Assembly: GCA_017449285.1 (NCBI GenBank)
Contig: JAFSJX010000098.1
Location: 1-64,000 of the forward strand
Direction: 5' to 3'
DNA length: 64,000 nucleotides
From: Treponema sp.
GTDB taxonomy: Bacteria > Spirochaetota > Spirochaetia > Treponematales > Treponemataceae
Shown piece after piece: positions 53,241-60,917 of the stretch. Every line of letters begins with the position of its first letter. Within the stretch, counting starts at the first letter, position 1. A program made the position numbers and the translations under genes. Below the pieces are notes generated by a model that saw nothing but the letters and a program-made list of their open reading frames with translations, was not told the DNA's origin and did no database searches.

Positions 53241-56200
53241 TTACAGACCAATGCTAAAGTATGTGGTCAACTCCAGATAATGTGCGCCGTCTATCGTTGC
53301 GTCTTTGGGCAATGCATGATATGCATCGGAACTGTTTTTACCAAATGTGCGTCCAAGGATTTTCAGACCAATGCGGTTCGTCTTATCCAAGAAACTCGGC
53401 TTTTTGAATCCGTATGCCACATCAAACATATACTGCAATGGGAACGTCTGGTTAAAGTTGCGCCACCAGTTTTCTACGCCCCAGTCGTTTGCAGATACAC
53501 TTCCCTGAATCATCCAATTCTTATAGCGGGCGGCAAGACTTGCACGGATAAAATTAACAAATTCTTCTGTATTTGCATCTTTGTAAGCACCTGTCGTCGC
53601 CCCAAGCCGTCCGCCTGTAATCGTTCCAACCAAGCGCAAATTCGGAGCGGGATTGGTGACTACGCGCGTTCCCACCGTCCACAGATTATACTGCAAGGGC
53701 AGATTGCCACCGTTATACCATTCAAAATTGTAAATCGATGTGCCGTCATTATTTTTTCCTGTCGTTTTATCTGCGCTCTTGTAAGGAATGTTGTCCGTCT
53801 TTCCTGCATACACTTGACAGAATCCCGTAAGAGAGACTGCAAAATTTGCGCCCTCAATGTCACTGGAATTCCATTCGTGAAACCATGTTGCGCCTTCGGG
53901 GTCATAAGTCAGCACGGCTTCGATTTCCATTGAGCGGCGGTTACCCATCTCAACAATAAATGGAGAACCAGAAAGCAAATTGCGTCCGCAAGAATCTTCA
54001 ATCGGCATGCGCATACGGAACACAGGTTTTGCCACAAAATTGCCGTACACAAAATCAGCACCAGCCTGCACTTCAATTCGGTTTCCTGTTCCGCTGTCGC
54101 CGTTAAAGAAACTTCCGCGCACAGTGGCGGCATTTGTACTTGCCACAAGACCACGATAAATGCCGTTCACATACAGATAGGTGTGCTGGAACATATTCGT
54201 ACCCAACTGGCCGAACGCACCCAACGTATCTTTGAATTCGATTTTTCCTGTGCCGCCCGCTTTTTTAATGTAGGTCGCACCAATTTTTTCTGAGCCAGCA
54301 TGAAGTGCACCCAGTTTAAGCGTGACCCACGGACCTGCGTACAATTCGGTGTATACAGATGCCTTGCGCCCAGAGCCAAATCCGTTGTAGGGGTCATATT
54401 TTACATTCTTTGACGCACCAAATTCTTCGGTATAAGTCGCGTTCAACACAATGCCGTCAAGTATTCCTACGTTCGGAATCCATTTGTAGTAGTTTGCAAG
54501 CACTTGTGGCTTTGCATAGCCCCATACTTCCGGTCCGCCGATAATTTCCAGTCCATCCAGAATGCCCTTTCCCTTGAACTGAAGCGCAATCGGAGCGGCA
54601 GAATTGTTCATGTCGTAACCAATGATGTCGTAGGCTTCTTTGCTGATGCAGAACGGGTCTCCGTAGCCTTCAAAACTGGCATGCCCTACGTGGTAGTAGC
54701 CATTCACATCAAACGCTTTTCCTGTGTAAGAAAAATCCGCAGAATAGACAGCGGCATATTTTAAGTTTTCGTCCGTAGCATCCGCATCTTTTGTGTAGTA
54801 CATTTGCCAATGGTCAGCAAGATTGGTGTACGGCTCTGCGTTCCATGCCTTAAAAGTCACATCGCCCTTAAAATTTTCCCACGGCTTAATCGTCAGACCC
54901 AGCGTTGCCTCTGCGGCTACTTTTGGCTCAACCGTTCCTGTCGAACCATCCTTCTTTTTATAAGGATACTTAAAATTGCGTTTCCAGTTGTCACCATTTT
55001 TCAGGTCATCAACTAAACCTGTCACATACACAGGCGTTGTTGCCTGAACCGTCGCATCCAGTTGCGTAATGCGCACAAATTCCTGTTCGTTCAGCCGCTG
55101 CTTGATTGTTTTTTCGTTTCCTCTGGCAACATACATCGAATACGAAAGCCCCGCAAACGTTGTGTTCACCTGCGCCATCGTTGAATCATACAGGCTCAGT
55201 TTCCATGCGTCTTTCAACATATAATATGCCGCACGGGGCGTACGCACATTGATTCCGTCCTGCTTGACAGGGCTTTGCGCACACAGACCGAACCATTCCT
55301 CGCTCATGTTATTCTTGCCGTCAGCGTAGTCCACTTCGTAGCCCGCGTTTGCCCAAGAAGCATCGTCATGCACATCAAGATTTTTGTTCTGATAGCGTTT
55401 CCACCATTCGTCCATCCATTCAAACACAAAGCCGCCAATGATGTTCTGGCTCTTTCCCTTGCCGTAAGACTGCTGGTAGATTTCTTCCCACTGGCTTTTC
55501 AGGTAATTCATCTGAGCCAGTTGGTCTTCCTGTCCGATTAAATCATTATATGCATCCGCACCGCTTTCAGTCAGCATAACAGGCTTGTCCACCACGTCGG
55601 CGATATTCTCATAGAAGCTGTCGTAGAATTTGTAGCCGCGGTATGCGTTCACGCCAAGCACCTCCAGCGACGGACAGAGTTTGTGAATCAAGTCCAGATA
55701 CTGCGTGTCGCCGTTTACGATTCCCACGGGGCGGTCGGGGTCAATCTCTTTACAGGCTGCCATCGCCTTTTCCAGCAAATCATACAGGTAGCCCGCTTTG
55801 ACTACGTTCTGTTCGCCAGTTGGCAGATTTTCAATTTCGGTAGAAGACCACACAAGACCGTAGTTGCTTTCGTTTCCGAACAAATACATCAGAACGCCCT
55901 TTACGCCCTTGAACATTTCTGCCGTCTTCTTTGCCTGTTCAATCAGCACTTCGCGGGTGTAGGCATCTGAATAATCGGTTTGCGGATACCACGTTCCACG
56001 GACACTTACACCGTACCGACCAAGCAAATCATTCACCACGGTGTAAATGCCATATTTGGTGTAGATGTATTCAACCCATTTCGGCGGAATTGTTGAGAAG
56101 CAGCGGATAACGTTTACGCCCATCGCCTTCAAAAGCGGCATATCGGTATCAATCATCTTGCGGATAAACGCCTCGTCCATGCTGAACAAATCGTAGTTGA

Positions 56201-56372
56201 ACGTCTCTCCAATCGGTGTATACGACCAGACAACGCCTTTTACTTCAATAGGCTTAGAGCCGTCAAAGAGCCGCCAACCGCCAGCATCTTTCTGTACAGT
56301 AATTTTTGCGCTTGCTCCCAACACGAACACAAAAGCCATCAAAAGCAGCGTAATCAATTTCTTTTTCATCAT
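53241..56372 (-). CDS. Glycosidase TIM barrel fused to a probable outer-membrane beta-barrel
   Basis: A 1043-aa protein. The start at 56372 is preferred, since GGAG lies 6 nt before it; the ATG at 56384 contains that site. The signal peptide ends LGASA. Residues about 35-340 are a clan A glycosidase barrel (GH2/GH5/GH72-like), with acid/base candidate Glu168 in LFGNESNYG and nucleophile candidate Glu269 in MLTESGADAYN. A linker follows. From about residue 610 to the end the sequence turns into alternating amphipathic strands (VYTELYAGPWVTLKLGAL, NFAVSLTGFCQVYAG, LRLVGTITGGRLG) and closes with YLELTTYFSIGL, like treponemal outer-membrane barrels. The family of the enzyme part is uncertain. Confidence 0.7.
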   Translation of the reverse strand: MMKKKLITLLLMAFVFVLGASAKITVQKDAGGWRLFDGSKPIEVKGVVWSYTPIGETFNYDLFSMDEAFIRKMIDTDMPLLKAMGVNVIRCFSTIPPKWVEYIYTKYGIYTVVNDLLGRYGVSVRGTWYPQTDYSDAYTREVLIEQAKKTAEMFKGVKGVLMYLFGNESNYGLVWSSTEIENLPTGEQNVVKAGYLYDLLEKAMAACKEIDPDRPVGIVNGDTQYLDLIHKLCPSLEVLGVNAYRGYKFYDSFYENIADVVDKPVMLTESGADAYNDLIGQEDQLAQMNYLKSQWEEIYQQSYGKGKSQNIIGGFVFEWMDEWWKRYQNKNLDVHDDASWANAGYEVDYADGKNNMSEEWFGLCAQSPVKQDGINVRTPRAAYYMLKDAWKLSLYDSTMAQVNTTFAGLSYSMYVARGNEKTIKQRLNEQEFVRITQLDATVQATTPVYVTGLVDDLKNGDNWKRNFKYPYKKKDGSTGTVEPKVAAEATLGLTIKPWENFKGDVTFKAWNAEPYTNLADHWQMYYTKDADATDENLKYAAVYSADFSYTGKAFDVNGYYHVGHASFEGYGDPFCISKEAYDIIGYDMNNSAAPIALQFKGKGILDGLEIIGGPEVWGYAKPQVLANYYKWIPNVGILDGIVLNATYTEEFGASKNVKYDPYNGFGSGRKASVYTELYAGPWVTLKLGALHAGSEKIGATYIKKAGGTGKIEFKDTLGAFGQLGTNMFQHTYLYVNGIYRGLVASTNAATVRGSFFNGDSGTGNRIEVQAGADFVYGNFVAKPVFRMRMPIEDSCGRNLLSGSPFIVEMGNRRSMEIEAVLTYDPEGATWFHEWNSSDIEGANFAVSLTGFCQVYAGKTDNIPYKSADKTTGKNNDGTSIYNFEWYNGGNLPLQYNLWTVGTRVVTNPAPNLRLVGTITGGRLGATTGAYKDANTEEFVNFIRASLAARYKNWMIQGSVSANDWGVENWWRNFNQTFPLQYMFDVAYGFKKPSFLDKTNRIGLKILGRTFGKNSSDAYHALPKDATIDGAHYLELTTYFSIGL

Positions 56373-56396
56373 ACTATTCTCCATTTAAAATCTTTT

Positions 56397-57170
56397 TTAC
56401 TCTGGAAGCGAAACCACTTTTGCATTGCCCCAAGAAGCGGGATCTGCATACGTGTTGTCGTTGGGACTGTTCCAATGCAAGAGTCCCGTGCGCTCTTTTC
56501 CGCCGTCTGCATCGTTTACCTGATAGTCAATGCGCAAATTCTGTCCGTTTTTCAGGCTCTTGTTGTTCAGAAGCGAAAGCGGGAATTTGCTTTCCACTTG
56601 ATACCCCTTGTCGTTGTAGACTACCGCCACCTTGATGTCATCGCTCTGCACTTCCATATCGTTAATACCTACCGTAACGGCAAACATATCGTCCCTGCTG
56701 CGGGGAATAATTCTTACGCGCACATCGCTGTCTTTAAACGTGTTGTGCTTTGAAGTGTCCGTTCCAAAGAAGAATTCAACGGAATCCCCGCGCCATGCTT
56801 GGGGAACTTCATAGGTATTCATGCCAGCGTCATCATCGGTCACGTTCGCATAAATGTACAGATTTTCGCCATCGGTACGCGCCACAAAGAAGCCGTCCGC
56901 ATTATTCGGATTGAACAAACCACCGTATACTTGCTCATGCGTATGCACACCCTCAAGATTTTTCCATTCATCAAACACACCGTCTATGCGCACAAAATTT
57001 GACGTAGAGAAATACACTTTGGAAAGCGATTCTTTTTCTCCCGTCGCTACATTTTCTGTTTTAGGCGGCGTATACGGCGGGTCAATCGGTTTTTTTGCAT
57101 TTACCGTAAGACATGATGTCAACGCAAGCAAAAAACTTATCCCTGCCGTAAAAATCAATTCTTTTTTCAT
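56397..57170 (-). CDS. CBM9-family lipoprotein
   Basis: A 257-aa lipoprotein: the lipobox LTSC is near residue 20, followed by a Pro-rich linker. Residues about 55-257 match CBM9: RIDGVFDEWKNL at the start, AWRGDSVEFFFGTD in the middle, and LLHWNSPNDNTYADPASWGNAKV at the end. CBM9 modules bind the reducing ends of glucans and other sugars. No enzyme domain is attached. GAGGAG precedes the ATG. It lies between the importer's binding protein and the glycosidase-barrel gene in the same operon, so a role in holding glucan chains at the surface is likely. Confidence 0.85.
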   Translation of the reverse strand: MKKELIFTAGISFLLALTSCLTVNAKKPIDPPYTPPKTENVATGEKESLSKVYFSTSNFVRIDGVFDEWKNLEGVHTHEQVYGGLFNPNNADGFFVARTDGENLYIYANVTDDDAGMNTYEVPQAWRGDSVEFFFGTDTSKHNTFKDSDVRVRIIPRSRDDMFAVTVGINDMEVQSDDIKVAVVYNDKGYQVESKFPLSLLNNKSLKNGQNLRIDYQVNDADGGKERTGLLHWNSPNDNTYADPASWGNAKVVSLPE

Positions 57171-57185
57171 ACTGCTCTCCTCGTT

Positions 57186-58832
57186 TTATTTTGCAAGTTT
57201 TGCCTTGTTCCTGTTCATCAGTTCCGTCTGAACTTTCTGCACCTTATCAATGCCTTTGTCCTTTTTAAATTTATTGTATTCCGCAAGGATAGCGTCAAAT
57301 TCCTCATCGCTTCCTGCACGAATAAGGCTAGAAAGCACTTTGCCCCATTTGCGCTGAATCTCCTGATAAATCAAATCTTCATCAGAGCCAACGGGAAGCG
57401 TCAGTCCGTCATACACCGCATACGAACGAACATACGGACGAGTCCACAACTGCGGCTGTTCCAAAGACGGCGCATATTCTACGCCCCATTGCGCTTGCCA
57501 TGCCGTATCCATGAGCATCCAGTATGTGTACAAAACGCCTATCTCCGTTTCTTGCTTGTTCTTGTCTTTTGAATCCAATTCCTTGATTTCCGGGGTAAGC
57601 GTAGGAATGCCGTTTACCATCGTGTACGTCACATCGGGAATCCCGAAGTTTGTGTCCATCTGACCTTCCTCGCTGATAAGATACGTAAGGAATTGCATAG
57701 CACGGGCTTTGTCCTTGCACTTTTTGCTAATGAGCGTGACCGTCCAGCCCGCAATACTTCCGCCCGCAAGTTGGGGTGCATCGCCGTTGGAATTTTTCGG
57801 ACCATCTACCGCAATGTAAATGCTGTTCGGATCGCGGGCATAGAGCGCGTTCTGCGGAGCCTGCATATCCCAGTTCTGATACAGCATACAGAAGTAACGA
57901 CCCTGCGCCGCTTTTTCTTCTATCTGACTGCGTTTATCCACAAAAATATCTGTCGGAATCAGTCCGTCTTGATGCGCCCTGCGGAGCATTTTAAGCCAAC
58001 TGATATATTCCGGATTATCGGTAAGACCAAGCGCGGCATCCTCAAACTTGCCGTCTTTTTCCGGGCTAAGCGCAAGGAAATGTTCCAAAACCCCCTGCAA
58101 CTGATTGTTTCCCACGTCCGTAAATTCTGCCGTACCAAACGGAATCAGCGGCAATCCATTTACCGTGGGGAACTTTTTCTTTGCCGCGCGCAACGTGTTC
58201 AAAAAGTTTTTCGGAGTAGACATATCAGGTCTGCCAAGGGCTTCGTACAAATCCTTCCGCACCAAGAAAGTTTCGTTTGAGGTCAGTTTTCCCGCATATT
58301 TTTCGTAGTCAGCGGGCGTATAACTTGCGTTGGGATAGCCGTACACATGACCATCTTCTTGACGATACCAGCCCAGTTTGTCGGCATTCGCTACCTTAAA
58401 GAAATACGGGTCATATTTTTCCGCCAGTTCGTCCAGCGCATACACCAACCCGGAGTCAATCATCATCGGAACTTGCCCTTCGTACCAGCCAAGCGTAATC
58501 AAATCGGGAAGCGCGTCGCCCGCAATCATCGTGTTCAGTTTTTCGGCCTCGTTTCCAGCAGGCACAATAAAATTCACGTTCACGCCTGTTTTTTCTGTGA
58601 TGTACTTTGACACTTTGCTGTCGCCCCAATGCCGCGCAAACCAAGAAAAATTGATGTACCAATCAAAAGTAATCGGTTTTTCCGCGTTCAGTTTCCAGCC
58701 AGGTTCATCTGCCGTACCAGAAACTGTTCCGTTACTTCCACCTCCGCTTTTTGAGCAAGACAGCAATCCCAATGCCGCAACAAAAGTCATACAGAGCAGA
58801 GCCGTAACCATAAGCCGTTTGATTTTTTTCAT
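57186..58832 (-). CDS. Sugar-binding lipoprotein of LplA type
   Basis: A 548-aa extracellular solute-binding protein of the LplA/YtcQ type, longer than MalE. The signal segment ends with lipobox LLSC near residue 26. The mature protein begins ITFDWYINFSWFARHWGDSKVSK and has the two-lobe pattern with DALPDLITLGWYEG and FLTYLISEEGQMDTNFGIPDVTY. GGAGG precedes the ATG. It is the third gene of the operon after two permeases. The ligand is likely beta-gluco-oligosaccharide, by context (GH16 and phosphorylase). Confidence 0.9.
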   Translation of the reverse strand: MKKIKRLMVTALLCMTFVAALGLLSCSKSGGGSNGTVSGTADEPGWKLNAEKPITFDWYINFSWFARHWGDSKVSKYITEKTGVNVNFIVPAGNEAEKLNTMIAGDALPDLITLGWYEGQVPMMIDSGLVYALDELAEKYDPYFFKVANADKLGWYRQEDGHVYGYPNASYTPADYEKYAGKLTSNETFLVRKDLYEALGRPDMSTPKNFLNTLRAAKKKFPTVNGLPLIPFGTAEFTDVGNNQLQGVLEHFLALSPEKDGKFEDAALGLTDNPEYISWLKMLRRAHQDGLIPTDIFVDKRSQIEEKAAQGRYFCMLYQNWDMQAPQNALYARDPNSIYIAVDGPKNSNGDAPQLAGGSIAGWTVTLISKKCKDKARAMQFLTYLISEEGQMDTNFGIPDVTYTMVNGIPTLTPEIKELDSKDKNKQETEIGVLYTYWMLMDTAWQAQWGVEYAPSLEQPQLWTRPYVRSYAVYDGLTLPVGSDEDLIYQEIQRKWGKVLSSLIRAGSDEEFDAILAEYNKFKKDKGIDKVQKVQTELMNRNKAKLAK

Positions 58833-58877
58833 AATATCCTCCGTAAAATTAATTCCCTTATTCTTATGTTTATGCCA

Positions 58878-59759
58878 TCAGCCCTTGATTGAGCCAATCA
58901 ACATTCCCTTTACAAAGTATTTCTGCAAGAACGGGTAGACACACACAATCGGCAACGTCGTCACTACCATCGTCGCAAGCCGCACTGACTGCGAACTAAC
59001 CTGCTGAGCCGAAATTCCCGCCGGCAGACTGACCACCGCCTTTGATGCGCTCGCACTGGCAATGATGCGGTACAAAAATGTTTGAATCGGCTGTAAATCC
59101 GCATTGTTAATGTACATAACGCCTGTAAAATAATCATTCCATTGCCACACACCGTTGAACAGCGCAATCGTCGCCACCACCGGCATTGAAAGCGGCAAGA
59201 TTATCCGCAAAAAGATAACCATATCATTCGCGCCGTCCAGTTTTGCTGATTCTTCCAATCCCACGGGCAATTCACGGAAGAACGACACAAAAATAATCAT
59301 GTTGTAAAAATTGAACAGACTCGGAATCACGTACACCAAAAAATTATCGTACAAGCCGATATTCTTGAACAAAATAAACGTAGGAATCAATCCGCCGCCA
59401 AAAAACATCGTTATCGTACCGATAATCATATACACCCGGTTTCCCCAAATATGTTTTTTGGAGAACGCATATCCGACCATTGAGGTGAACAAAACGCTTG
59501 CCACCGTACCGATTACCGTCCGCAAAATCGTTACGCCAAACGCATTGATGATAGATTTGTCCTGAAAGACCGTCTTGTAACTTTGCAACGTAAACTGCCT
59601 CGGCCAAAAATACACGCCGCCCCGCAACGTATCCTCAGAATTATTGAACGAAACGACAATTGTATACCAAACGGGATAAAGCGCAATAAAGCACACAAGA
59701 ATCATAAATACCGTGATAAAAGTATCGCTCATCGTTTTGTTATGAAGTCTTTTTTTCAT
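58878..59759 (-). CDS. Sugar ABC permease, LplC/YtcP-like
   Basis: A 293-aa CUT1 permease with six membrane helices. The EAA loop is EESAKLDGANDMVIFLRIILPLSMP near residues 180-204. The LplC group is recognised by the extended N-terminus and the C-terminal YFVKGMLIGSIKG, seen at the last residues. It follows the LplB-like gene by 15 nt, with a G-rich ribosome-binding region. Both permeases serve the binding protein encoded next. Confidence 0.92.
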   Translation of the reverse strand: MKKRLHNKTMSDTFITVFMILVCFIALYPVWYTIVVSFNNSEDTLRGGVYFWPRQFTLQSYKTVFQDKSIINAFGVTILRTVIGTVASVLFTSMVGYAFSKKHIWGNRVYMIIGTITMFFGGGLIPTFILFKNIGLYDNFLVYVIPSLFNFYNMIIFVSFFRELPVGLEESAKLDGANDMVIFLRIILPLSMPVVATIALFNGVWQWNDYFTGVMYINNADLQPIQTFLYRIIASASASKAVVSLPAGISAQQVSSQSVRLATMVVTTLPIVCVYPFLQKYFVKGMLIGSIKG

Positions 59760-59774
59760 TTTCTTTCCCCCTGC

Positions 59775-60755
59775 CTAGAACAATGATGTGTCGTTCACTT
59801 TTTTGGTGAATTGGTTGGCAAAGAACAACAGAATGAATGCCACCACCGACTTGAACAAACCGATTGCAGACGCATACGAATACCGCATACTGCGCATAGC
59901 CGTCGTATACGTGTAAATATCAATTACGTTGGAACGCTCCGCATTCAGCGGGTTCCACAGAACGAAAATCTGGTCAAAGTTTGAGTTCAGCAAACCGCCC
60001 ACCGCCAGAATGAACATGATGATTATCGTTCCCTTGATTGACGGAAGCGTTATTGAAAAAATCTGCCGCAAATGGCTTGCACCGTCCACTTCAGCGGCCT
60101 CATACATTTCCTGGTCAATGCCACTGATTGCCGCAAGATAGATAATGGCAGACCAGCCCATTTCTTTCCAAAGGTCAGAGAACACGACTATCGCCCAAAA
60201 GTATTTCGGATAGGCCAAAAACGAAATCGGCTTTTCCAAAAGACCAATCTTCACGAACAACTGGTTGAAAAGGCCGCTCTCGTCCATCCAGGAAGTCAGG
60301 ATTCCTCCCAGCACGACCCATGAAAGGAAGTGCGGCAGATAAGAAATCGTCTGGATATTTTTCTTGAACCGCGCGTTGTGAACTTCATTCAACAGGATGG
60401 CAAACGCAATTGGAATCGGAAAACAAATCAACAGTTTGAGCAAACTGATGCCCAGTGTGTTCACCATAATGTTTACAAATTCCTCGTCCTTAAAGAAATT
60501 GATAAAATGCTGGAATCCCCCATACGCCGCCCACGGGGATTTCAAGAATTCAAGGCTGAACAAAGGCGTTGTAATACGATAATTTTTCTTAAATGCAATC
60601 AAAAGACCGTACATGGGAGCATAATTGAACACGAGCATCCAAATTAAACCGAGCCATGCCATCAACTGAAGCCATCGTTCTTCTTTTATCCGCTGCCAGA
60701 ACGTCTTTTTGTTCAAAGTTGTAGTCGGCAACGGTTGTACCATTTTTTTATCCAT
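59775..60755 (-). CDS. Sugar ABC permease, LplB-like
   Basis: A 326-aa permease with six membrane helices, the typical N-terminal WLGLIWMLVFNYAPMYGLLIAFKKN and the EAA loop YEAAEVDGASHLRQIFSITLPS near residue 210-231. It is the first gene of the beta-glucan operon; AAGGAG precedes the ATG. Motif A and a TATACT box lie upstream. The importer has no ATPase gene in the window. Confidence 0.92.
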   Translation of the reverse strand: MDKKMVQPLPTTTLNKKTFWQRIKEERWLQLMAWLGLIWMLVFNYAPMYGLLIAFKKNYRITTPLFSLEFLKSPWAAYGGFQHFINFFKDEEFVNIMVNTLGISLLKLLICFPIPIAFAILLNEVHNARFKKNIQTISYLPHFLSWVVLGGILTSWMDESGLFNQLFVKIGLLEKPISFLAYPKYFWAIVVFSDLWKEMGWSAIIYLAAISGIDQEMYEAAEVDGASHLRQIFSITLPSIKGTIIIMFILAVGGLLNSNFDQIFVLWNPLNAERSNVIDIYTYTTAMRSMRYSYASAIGLFKSVVAFILLFFANQFTKKVNDTSLF

Positions 60756-60775
60756 ACCTTCGCTCCTTGTAATCG

Positions 60776-60781
60776 AGTATA
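60776..60781 (-). promoter_or_regulatory. -10 box of the importer operon
   Basis: TATACT on the minus strand, 20 nt ahead of the ATG at 60755 and 33 nt downstream of motif A. There is no good -35, as expected for an activator-dependent promoter. Confidence 0.5.
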
Positions 60782-60814
60782 GACTAGCGTTTTTGAAAAT
60801 GGTAGGAAGTGGCT

Positions 60815-60840
60815 TTTCAGAAAGGTTTCTATCTTTCGGT
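60815..60840 (-). promoter_or_regulatory. Regulatory motif A
   Basis: On the minus strand CCGAAA-N8-CCTTTC-N-GAAAA. It matches motif B at 24 of 26 positions, and the next 14 nt towards the gene are also similar. Confidence 0.78.
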
Positions 60841-60864
60841 TTATCGTGATTTTAAAATTGACAG

Positions 60865-60900
60865 GTGCAAGTTCATACTTTATTGTGCAAGTATATACTT
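60865..60900 (+). promoter_or_regulatory. Tandem 20-nt direct repeats ahead of the phosphorylase gene
   Basis: GTGCAAGTTCATACTT (60865-60880) and GTGCAAGTATATACTT (60885-60900) repeat with a 20-nt period, just before AGGAG and the ATG at 60918. The second copy includes TATACT, which may be the -10. Confidence 0.6.
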
Positions 60901-60917
60901 CAATTTAGGAGCGATTT

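Noticed and set aside
53172-53933. A 253-codon plus-strand frame within the glycosidase-barrel gene
   Set aside because: It is Cys- and Arg-rich with no domain, and lies opposite a well-supported gene.
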